Made by a program: the position numbers and the translations under genes
Notes under the pieces: model-generated
Database searches by the model: none
Told to the model about the DNA's origin: nothing
Seen by the model: only the letters and a program-made list of their open reading frames with translations
Part shown: one piece after another, positions 43,801 through 50,099 of the stretch
Numbering within the stretch: position 1 is the first letter of the stretch
Layout of the letters: each line of letters begins with the position of its first letter
Source: Fulvimarina sp.
GTDB taxonomy: Bacteria; Pseudomonadota; Alphaproteobacteria; Rhizobiales; Rhizobiaceae
Length of the DNA stretch: 61,035 bases
NCBI GenBank assembly: GCA_002700095.1
Contig: PACL01000018.1
Span: 1-61,035, forward strand
Direction: 5' to 3'

Positions 43801-44050
43801 TCTTGACGGGCATGTCCCCGGGCTCGATCGTCTCGGCCAGGTCCTCGGGGTCGAAGCGGGGCCGGTATTCGATCAGCAGCTCGGGAAGATCGTCGTCCTC
43901 CTCGCCCACGGGTTCGAAGCGGACCTCGTCGTTGCCCACGCCCAGCCCGAGCCCCCGGTCGAGCAGGGCCTGCGTGACATTTGCCATGACGATGCCGTTG
44001 GACAGCACGACCTGTGCCACACCGTCGGGGAGATCTGTTTTCTCGCTCAA
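40844..44050 (-). CDS. Large bifunctional glycosyltransferase (GT2 + GT4)
   Basis: A 1068-residue cytoplasmic protein. Residues 1-430 are accessory, beta-rich and unassigned. The GT2 domain spans about 430-690 (LVSIVIPAHNKVEVTY, IVVDDASTDET, the metal site MLLNNDVEV, and YFEDTDFSFKVREAGY). The GT4-type domain spans about 700-1060 (RVLFIDYATPRPDRDAGSYA, MSFLGNYHHHPNTEAVEWFA, TAPLLSGAGIKGKVLAALAHG). I chose TTG 44050 because AAGGA lies nine bases upstream (reading LSEKTDLPDG); GTG 44119 is also in frame but lacks a ribosome site. It is divergent from manC. Two active sites suggest synthesis of an alternating glycan. Confidence 0.9.
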   Translation of the reverse strand: MSEKTDLPDGVAQVVLSNGIVMANVTQALLDRGLGLGVGNDEVRFEPVGEEDDDLPELLIEYRPRFDPEDLAETIEPGDMPVKKLCNVNINKMTDWALANRNTVQMAFLTSEPCVIGLKTPLRLAPHVTTLVFRAGLAIHRAAGRLIVTTTDLKTGRRESRDFAFDPTCIGGTQIGKYLQIEHNLAPSENEVELSLSVAYDSFEGTEPGQTAFFFVADPHVGQVRAGKGLAGALVIEGPGIDPGADYIWARAPVPAFLSAEDDLELLDGSDRYRLLSGTGRRIAVTEDYGHALVLSASETGTYRVFIDGQFAFTQHLGPDPAPMRMPSQYFTGTTHWVTITDEIGAEQLFADTVLMPRLLTPHDVLKTESSAPFPGPLFAAASHRYEALRAQMAAGLTPEEQAQVAWCLRVVEGGYGNVRLEPLAFPEHDEPLVSIVIPAHNKVEVTYLALASLLLAHNKASFEVIVVDDASTDETARLEEIVSGITVIRKTQAQRFIRACNSGAAQSRGRYVMLLNNDVEVTNGFLDALLDAFDRFPKVGLVGSKLLYPDGRLQDAGGIIWNSGNPWNYGHGQNPWDPRFCYARQADYLTGAAMMTTREIWDQVGGLSSYLEPMYFEDTDFSFKVREAGYRTWFVPSSVIYHFEGMTSGTDTGSSTGYKRFQEVNRPKFKRRWAAAYAGFGTQGVKPDLEKDRGISGRVLFIDYATPRPDRDAGSYAAIQEIRLVQSLGYKVTFMPRNMAHLGGYTEELEKMGVEMIYAPFYMTMDEYLDKHAQDFDAFYITRFYVARDVIAKLRKLAPQTRILFNNADLHFLRELRAGLANDDPTRIEAARRTREIELDVMTQADVVLSYNDTEHAVIQSHTDGAVKIAKCPWVVEAPDTVPPREGRAGMSFLGNYHHHPNTEAVEWFARQVMPLLQTTHPELEFVMYGSAMPDEVKALASDQIRAQGFIEEISDAYDQHLIFTAPLLSGAGIKGKVLAALAHGVPCVMTPTAAEGIGLRHGHDCMIVTTPGDWHDAIDALITDPELWHAISRNGRDYVARSFSFETARGQMRTAFEAVDLYSPEF

Positions 44051-44322
44051 ATCACGTCGTCCTTGTTCATCTGCCGCATTTGCCGCCCTGCGCGCCGCGC
44101 CCTGCTGTCTCGAGTGCACGTCTTAACGGCACGGGGCAGGGCCGGGGAGTCCCTAAAATGCCTCAACCATGACGCGAGGCGCATCTGCAGCATTTTCCCG
44201 CTGTTTTTTCATGTGCTTCCCGGGGTAGGTGGAGGATGAGGACAGGAGCGGATAACGATTTTATTTCCCCCCGGGCCTAGCGCGTTTCGGAGCGGAATTC
44301 GACAGGAGAGATCAAGAGACCC

Positions 44323-45780
44323 ATGGATATCGTCACACCGGTCATTCTCAGCGGGGGCTCCGGCACAAGGCTCTGGCCCCTGTCCCGGAAGAGCTATCCC
44401 AAGCAGTTCACCCAGCTGGTGGGTGAGACCAGCCTGTTCCAGGCCTCGGCGCTGCGGCTGACCGGGCAGGACGGCGCAGGGGCGCTGTCCTTCGGCGCGC
44501 CGGCGGTGCTGACCAATGCCGATTTCCGCTTCATCGTGACCGAGCAGCTGACCGAGGTGGGCATCGACCCCGGCCCGGTGCTGATCGAGCCCGAGGGCAA
44601 GAACACCGCGCCGGCCGTGCTGGCCGCCGCGCTCTACCTGGCGGCAAAGGACCCGGAGGCGGTGATGCTGGTCGCGCCCTCGGATCACGTGGTGCCCGAT
44701 GCCGGCGCCTTCCGCGACGCCGTGGCGCGCGGCATGGAGGCGGTGCGCGCCGGCCAGCTGGTCACCTTCGGCATCACCCCCGACCGCCCCGAGACGGGCT
44801 ATGGCTATCTCAGCCTCGGCACGAAGCCGGACGGTTCGGGCGGCGCCACGCCGCTGGAGGGCTTTGTCGAGAAGCCGGACCTTGCCAATGCGCAGACCAT
44901 GCTGGAGGCCGGCACCTACCTGTGGAACGCGGGGATCTTCCTGTTCGCCGCCCGGGACATCATCGCCGCCTTCGAGGCCCATGCCCCCACCCTGATCGCC
45001 CCGGTGCGCACCGCGGTCGAACAGGCCGAGGCGGATCTCGGCTTCCTGCGGCTCGATCCCACGGCCTGGGCCGGGGTCGAGGACATCTCGCTCGATTACG
45101 CGGTGATGGAACGGGCGGACAACCTGTCGGTCGTGCCCTATTCGGGCGGCTGGTCGGACCTGGGCAGCTGGACCGCGGTGCATGAACTCAGCAACCCGGA
45201 TGCCGACGGCGTGGCGACCTCGGGCGACGTGACCGCGATCGAGTGCCGCAATTCGCTGCTGCGATCCGAGGTGCCGGGGCTGGAACTGGTCGGTCTGGGC
45301 GTCGAGAACCTGGTGGCCGTGGCCATGCCCGACGCGGTGCTGGTGGCCGATGCCAGCCGCGCGCAGGACGTCAAGCTGGCGGTCACCGCGCTGAAGCAGA
45401 AGGGCGCGGCGCAGGCGACGGCTTTGCCCGTCGATTTCCGCCCCTGGGGCCATTTCGAGACGCTGATCCTGCGCGAGCGGTTCCAGGTGAAGCGGATCCA
45501 TGTGAAGCCGGGCGCGAGCCTGTCGCTGCAAAGCCACCATCACCGGGCCGAGCACTGGATCGTGGTCGAGGGCACCGCGAAGGTGACGATCGACGACGAG
45601 GTGAAACTGGTGACGGAAAACCAGTCGGTCTATATCCCGCTTGGCGCCGTTCACCGGATGGAGAACCCCGGCAAGATCGACATGGTGCTGATCGAGGTTC
45701 AGACCGGGTCCTACCTGGGTGAGGACGACATCATCCGCTACGAGGACATCTATGCCCGAGGCCAGGGCGCGAAGGGGTGA
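44323..45780 (+). CDS. manC: Mannose-1-phosphate guanylyltransferase / mannose-6-phosphate isomerase
   Basis: Makes GDP-mannose. 485 residues with N-terminal nucleotidyltransferase (VILSGGSGTRLWPLSRKSYPKQF, VAPSDHVV, FVEKPD) and C-terminal type-II phosphomannose isomerase cupin (RPWGHFETL, KRIHVKPGASLSLQSHHHRAEHW, IPLGAVHRMENPG). Both halves are intact. ATG 44323 preceded by AGGAGAG. No phosphomannomutase or GDP-mannose-modifying enzyme is seen in the window, so the next step must be chromosomal or direct use as a donor. Confidence 0.97.
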   Translation: MDIVTPVILSGGSGTRLWPLSRKSYPKQFTQLVGETSLFQASALRLTGQDGAGALSFGAPAVLTNADFRFIVTEQLTEVGIDPGPVLIEPEGKNTAPAVLAAALYLAAKDPEAVMLVAPSDHVVPDAGAFRDAVARGMEAVRAGQLVTFGITPDRPETGYGYLSLGTKPDGSGGATPLEGFVEKPDLANAQTMLEAGTYLWNAGIFLFAARDIIAAFEAHAPTLIAPVRTAVEQAEADLGFLRLDPTAWAGVEDISLDYAVMERADNLSVVPYSGGWSDLGSWTAVHELSNPDADGVATSGDVTAIECRNSLLRSEVPGLELVGLGVENLVAVAMPDAVLVADASRAQDVKLAVTALKQKGAAQATALPVDFRPWGHFETLILRERFQVKRIHVKPGASLSLQSHHHRAEHWIVVEGTAKVTIDDEVKLVTENQSVYIPLGAVHRMENPGKIDMVLIEVQTGSYLGEDDIIRYEDIYARGQGAKG

Positions 45781-45906
45781 GGCGCGCCCGGAAATCGGTC
45801 CAGTGGACCGATTTCAGCGTCGAACGGGCGGAGCCCCGGCCAAGGCGCGCCCGGAAATCGGTCCAGTGGACCGATTTCAGCGCCGAACGGGCGGAGCCCA
45901 GGCCAA
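45781..45906 (+). repeat. 63-bp tandem repeat with hairpin (family D, related to B), two copies
   Basis: Two 63-bp units (45781-45843, 45844-45906), differing at a few positions, start directly at the manC stop codon. Each contains the hairpin GAAATCGGTCC-AGT-GGACCGATTTC and the GAACGGGCGGAGCCC tail that also ends family-B repeats. A doubled hairpin of this kind could be a strong terminator, although no T-run follows. Confidence 0.85.
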
Positions 45907-46184
45907 GGCGGCTGCAAGCGCCGCCTCCGCGCACCGCCGGCGTCCCGTCCAGCCGCCCCCGCCAGACGTCCGAAGCCGGTCCCGCCCCGGGCCGGTGCGG
46001 CGCTTCGGGCGTCCGACCCCGTCCGATCGGCATAATCCCATCGCCAGATCGTCCCTGATCCGCTAGGTCAGGGCCGCGAGGAACGAATGATGACGAAAAC
46101 TCCGACCGGTTTCGGCCAATGGGCCCGCCACGCGCGCGGGCCGCGACTGGCCCGGCCGGGATCGGCGGTGCAGGACATGACGGC
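45907..46184. other. Intergenic region downstream of manC repeats
   Basis: Together with the tandem repeat, a gene-free stretch of 404 bp. A lower-G+C part at 46025-46115 (CATAATCCC, GATGATGACGAAAA) may hold the promoter for the next sulfotransferase gene; no clear elements assigned. Confidence 0.4.
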
Positions 46185-46748
46185 ATGAAGATTATCCAGA
46201 TCGGTTTCAACAAATGCGCCACGCGCGCGATCAGCCATTTCTTCAAGCGGCACGGGCTGCAGACCGCCGACTGGATGCGGGGAGACCTGGCCAAGGACAT
46301 CCGGCAGGCGGTCGAGACCGGCGGCGTGCCCCTGGCGCCCTGGCCCGACGTGAATGTCTTTTCCGACATGGAATATGTCCACGCCCGGGACATGACCGAG
46401 GGCTACCGGTATTTCCGGGACTTGCACGCCGCCTACCCGGAGGCGCTCTTCATTCTCAACACCCGCAATGTCGAGGGCTGGATCCGCAGCCGCCACAAGC
46501 ATGGCGAGGGGGCCTATACCTCGGCCTATCGCCGTTATTACGGCTACGAGACCGATGCCGAGACCTTCGACCGCTGGCGCTTGGAATGGTTCCGCCATCA
46601 CCTGGCGGTGCTGGAGTACTTCTCGGGTCCGCTGCGCGAGCGCCTGTTCGTCTGGGACATCGACAAGCCGGACTGGGCGCAATTGCAGGGCAAGCTGGAT
46701 TTCCAGCTCGACACCGACAAATGGGCCGTTCGGGGCAAGACGGAATGA
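46185..46748 (+). CDS. Small sulfotransferase-like protein
   Basis: A 187-residue protein with KIIQIGFNKCATRAISHFF as a sulfotransferase-type phosphosulfate loop (Lys-Cys-Ala-Thr variant) and FILNTRNVEGWIRSRHKH as the 3'-phosphate motif. It is shorter than most sulfotransferases, though this NKCATR-type subgroup is usually compact. ATG 46185 begins the P-loop strand. Its stop codon overlaps the start of the GT61 gene (ATGA), so the two are translationally coupled. Confidence 0.78.
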   Translation: MKIIQIGFNKCATRAISHFFKRHGLQTADWMRGDLAKDIRQAVETGGVPLAPWPDVNVFSDMEYVHARDMTEGYRYFRDLHAAYPEALFILNTRNVEGWIRSRHKHGEGAYTSAYRRYYGYETDAETFDRWRLEWFRHHLAVLEYFSGPLRERLFVWDIDKPDWAQLQGKLDFQLDTDKWAVRGKTE

Positions 46749-48013
46749 CTGCGCCCGCGGCTCCGAAAAACACCCCCCCGAAGGCGCCCGACGATCTGCC
46801 GACCCATTTCCTGCGCCTGACCCGGGGGGCGCTCAGCGGCGTGCTGACCACCGACTGGCTGTTCGACGCCGAAAAGATCCGGGCCATGCTGGCCGATGCG
46901 GATGCGGCCTGGCCCGAGATCGGCGTGGCCCCGCTGGACGAGGCCGCCGCAGAGCGCATCACGGTGATGCCGCCCGATCCGGGCCCCGAGATCGCCGCGC
47001 CCACCTTCGACGATCACTACGTTTTCCACCGCAACCAGCGCATGCCCCGGTTGCGGCTTGACGCCTTCCGGTTCCGCGACGTGCGCCTGTCCTTCGACGT
47101 GAGCAGGATGGGGCGGCCGGAATTCTACCTGTTCGACCGCGAGGGCCGGCTGATCAACGGCATGTTCTTCGGCGCGGCGCCCTTCCTCGAAGAGGTCGAG
47201 GAAGAGATCGACGCGCCGTCGGTGCTGATTGATGACTTTTTCATCAAGCCGAACATCTGCCATTTCCTGTTCGACAAGCTGCCGCGGGCCTTTCTGGCCG
47301 AGAGCGCCTTCGGCGCGCGCCAGGCGCTTTTGTTCCACCCCTTCGGATATGCCGACGAGATCGCGGCGATGCTGGGCCTGCCCTTGCGCGCGCTGGCGGG
47401 GCGGCCCGGAGGACAGTCGGGGGCGGGGCCCAGGGTGCGTGGCACGGTGCGCTTCGCCGACCTGGTGCTGCTGTCGGACAGTTTCAACGGGTTGCGCCAC
47501 CCGGCCCAGGTCGGCTCGGACGCGCATCTCGCCGTTCTGGCGCGCATCCGCGCGCGGATCCCGAAGGATCCCGACGGCCCGCAGGCGCGGCGGTTCATGA
47601 TCGAACGGGCCCCGGGCCTGCCCCGCAACATCGTCAATGCCGAGGAGACCCGCGCGCTTGCGGCACGCTTCGGCTTTGCCTTCGGCGATCCGGCCACGAT
47701 GTCCGTCCGCGCGCAGCTGCAGCTTTTTGCCGGGGTCGAGGTGCTGATGGGGGTGCATGGCGCAGGGCTGGCAAACCTGGCCTTCCAGCCTGACGGTGGG
47801 TCGGTCGTGGAACTGCATGCGCCGCTCTGCGGGACGCATGCCTATTGGTACATGGCCCGGCTGCGTGGACTGGGCTATGAATCCGTGACCTGCCAGGATC
47901 CCGAATTCGGCACGGTCGATTACAGGACGGTCCAGCATAACGCGGCCCACAACCGCCGTGACGTGGTCGTTCCGCTGGACCGGCTGGAAGAGGCGCTGAG
48001 CCGGGTCTGCTAG
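46745..48013 (+). CDS. Glycosyltransferase family 61 protein
   Basis: A 422-residue protein whose C-terminal half shows the GT61 (DUF563) pattern: VLIDDFFIKPNICHFLFDKLPRAFLAE, RFMIERAPGLPRNIVNAEE, and the hallmark LFAGVEVLMGVHGAGLANLAFQPDGGSVVEL with HGAGLAN. The N-terminal 90 residues are variable. No signal peptide. ATG 46745 overlaps the sulfotransferase stop by 4 bp, which links glycosyl transfer to sulfation. Confidence 0.87.
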   Translation: MTAPAAPKNTPPKAPDDLPTHFLRLTRGALSGVLTTDWLFDAEKIRAMLADADAAWPEIGVAPLDEAAAERITVMPPDPGPEIAAPTFDDHYVFHRNQRMPRLRLDAFRFRDVRLSFDVSRMGRPEFYLFDREGRLINGMFFGAAPFLEEVEEEIDAPSVLIDDFFIKPNICHFLFDKLPRAFLAESAFGARQALLFHPFGYADEIAAMLGLPLRALAGRPGGQSGAGPRVRGTVRFADLVLLSDSFNGLRHPAQVGSDAHLAVLARIRARIPKDPDGPQARRFMIERAPGLPRNIVNAEETRALAARFGFAFGDPATMSVRAQLQLFAGVEVLMGVHGAGLANLAFQPDGGSVVELHAPLCGTHAYWYMARLRGLGYESVTCQDPEFGTVDYRTVQHNAAHNRRDVVVPLDRLEEALSRVC

Positions 48014-48052
48014 CGCGGAGGCGCCGATTGCAGGCCGCTTGGCGGTTCGGAT

Positions 48053-48982
48053 TCAGGTTCGGATTCGGGTTCGGGGGCCCAGGAAGACGTGATCGAAACC
48101 CGCCGCCGGCGTTGTCCGCAGATCGGCCACCGCCTCGGTCATCAGCGGGCCGAGGTGATCGTAGCAGTCGAAATACCGCGCCCTGAGCGCCTCGGGCGTA
48201 TAGGTCGTGCGGGCGCCGGGGCGGATCGCGTGACCGGGGGCAAGCTCGACCTCGATGCCGCGATAGGGCGGCTGCGGCGCCTGGTCCAGCTCGCCCAGCA
48301 CATCGGCCAGCGGCGGCGTGAACTGGTTCAGCGGCTCGAAGGCCGGCGGCAGCGGTTTCAGAGGGACCGGCTGGCCCAGCCGGTCGGCAAGCCGGTCGGC
48401 GATGCGCCCGGCCAGCTGGTCCAGAAGCCAGCGCACCGGGTGATTGAAGGTGTAGAACAGCAGCCGCTCGGCGTGATGGGCCGCGATCAGATCGGACACG
48501 CCCACGTCGCAGGCGGCCTCGCGCGCGCTCAGCGTGGCGCTGGCCTCGGCATGGACCTCGGCGGCAAGCGCCGCGAGATCCCCGGCAGGGGCCGGCCCCA
48601 GACCACGCGCCGCGCGCCATTCGGCGATCAGGCGAAGATCGTGATAGGCGTCGAGCGGTCCCAGGATCCGACCGTACCGGGGATGGGTCAGGTAGCGCAG
48701 GAACGGATGCTGGCCGGCATGGAACAGGTTGGGCCAGATCAGCACCTTGCCGGGATGGCGGTCACGCACCCGCGCCGCCACCAGATGCGCAACCTGGAAA
48801 TTCTCGGCCGTCAGCTGGGTCAGGATCACGTCGGCTTCATCCATCGCCGCCTCGTGCTCGGCCTTCTGATCGTCCTTCGACAGGTGCAGGATGATCGGGG
48901 CAAGCGCCTCGAAGCTGCCGCCGCTGCACAGGATGCGCGACAGCGGCCGGGCCTGGCAATTGCCTATGACAAGCAGCTTCAT
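48053..48982 (-). CDS. WcbI-like polysaccharide biosynthesis acetyltransferase
   Basis: A 309-residue protein beginning MKLLVIGNCQARPLSRIL; the GNCQ motif near the N-terminus is the signature of WcbI, a CoA-binding capsule acetyltransferase. Other family patterns are VILTQLTAENFQ and KVLIWPNLFHAGQHPFL. The 3' end of the gene and adjacent DNA (48035-48080) contain a GGTTCGGATTC-like direct repeat that produces the low-complexity C-terminus. It overlaps the upstream sulfotransferase by 4 bp. Confidence 0.82.
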   Translation of the reverse strand: MKLLVIGNCQARPLSRILCSGGSFEALAPIILHLSKDDQKAEHEAAMDEADVILTQLTAENFQVAHLVAARVRDRHPGKVLIWPNLFHAGQHPFLRYLTHPRYGRILGPLDAYHDLRLIAEWRAARGLGPAPAGDLAALAAEVHAEASATLSAREAACDVGVSDLIAAHHAERLLFYTFNHPVRWLLDQLAGRIADRLADRLGQPVPLKPLPPAFEPLNQFTPPLADVLGELDQAPQPPYRGIEVELAPGHAIRPGARTTYTPEALRARYFDCYDHLGPLMTEAVADLRTTPAAGFDHVFLGPRTRIRT

Positions 48983-49692
48983 TCCGGCTCTCGGGCGCCG
49001 TCCAGAAGCGCCCGGGCCTCGGCCAGCAGCGCCCTGTCATCCGCGTTCGCCTCGGCCATCAGCGTGTCGATACGGGCGTCTTCGGAGGTCGGAGGCGCCG
49101 CGGTGGTGGTGTTGGCGCGCACGGTCTTCCACTCGAAATCGGGATAGGCCGGGCGGATCGCCCCGGCCAGGTCCGACACCGCGTCCTCGAAGGCCTCCAC
49201 GAGCCCCACCACCGACAGCTGGCGCAGCCCCGCGCGGGCCCGGTCGAGTTCGGGCGCGTCGCCGGGCACCATGGAGGCCAGGCGGTGGGTCTGGAAATTG
49301 CGGCACTGGCGGTCGTTGACCCGCTCGAGCCGGGCGCGCACGTATCCTTCGAGATCGTGTTGCTTGGCCAGCTCGGCGCCCCAGGTGTCGGCGTCCTGCT
49401 TGCGCTCGAAGCGATAGGCCGAGCGGATCCGCGCGACCGGATCGCGCAGCAGCATGACCGAGACGATGTTCACGCCCTCGATCCGGGGCACCGGCCCCAT
49501 GGCGGTATGGGTGGAAAAGGCCACGGCCCCGGGTTCGGAGCGGATCCACTCGGCAAGCTCGGCGCTGTTGTCCTCGCTCATCGGGAATTCGCGCGTGACC
49601 CAGCGCGGGCCGAAGTTGCGCCTGAGGATCTGGTCGAGCGACGTCCCCGCGTTCTTGAACAGGTGATAATGAAGGACGACCGTGCGATCCAT
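48979..49692 (-). CDS. Sulfotransferase family protein
   Basis: A 237-residue predicted sulfotransferase with VVLHYHLFKNAGTSLDQIL at the N-terminus (phosphosulfate loop) and SVMLLRDPVARIRSAYRFERK as the 3'-phosphate motif. ATG 49692 begins MDRTVVLHYH, preceded on the minus strand by a purine-rich run (AAGAAGCGCGGA). Overlaps the WcbI gene by 4 bp, so sulfation and acetylation appear coupled in this two-gene unit. Confidence 0.86.
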   Translation of the reverse strand: MDRTVVLHYHLFKNAGTSLDQILRRNFGPRWVTREFPMSEDNSAELAEWIRSEPGAVAFSTHTAMGPVPRIEGVNIVSVMLLRDPVARIRSAYRFERKQDADTWGAELAKQHDLEGYVRARLERVNDRQCRNFQTHRLASMVPGDAPELDRARAGLRQLSVVGLVEAFEDAVSDLAGAIRPAYPDFEWKTVRANTTTAAPPTSEDARIDTLMAEANADDRALLAEARALLDGAREPE

Positions 49693-50099
49693 TCCGCGCT
49701 TCTTCCGCTTTGTTCTCTGTCTTGTCTGCGTCTCGTGCCGCCCGCGGGGCGCCCAAGGGCCCCGGCCCCCCTTAGGGTTCCGGCTTTCTGCCGAGGTTGG
49801 GGGCATGGGATCAACCGTTTTCTTAGGATGTTTCCGGAAACCGTACAAGCCGAGGCCGTCGTGCCGGATGAACGGCGCGGCGCCCTCTGCGGCGGCTGGG
49901 CCCCGGCCGAGCACCGCGGCAGGAACCTGCGCGCGAGGCGGGGGCGGGCCGCAGGGCCGGGCGCGGGGCAGTTGCGCGGATGCGCGGACGCCCTGTTAAC
50001 CACGAAATAGAGCTTCCACGACAAGGATGCCGGCGCCTGGCGGGCTGTCCGCCTGCCCGAATGTTCGGCCCAAATGCTTGGAAAGACAGGATAAGCCAG
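49693..50099. other. Divergent intergenic region with palindrome GTTTCCGGAAAC
   Basis: A 407-bp gap between divergent genes. A perfect 12-bp palindrome GTTTCCGGAAAC at 49830-49841 lies in a lower-G+C patch and is a candidate operator. The ribosome site of the downstream gene (AGGATAAGCCAG) precedes ATG 50100. No gene recognised here. Confidence 0.5.

Noticed and set aside
40760..44239. A 1159-codon plus-strand frame
   Set aside because: Antisense to the giant glycosyltransferase, which has complete GT2 and GT4 motifs.
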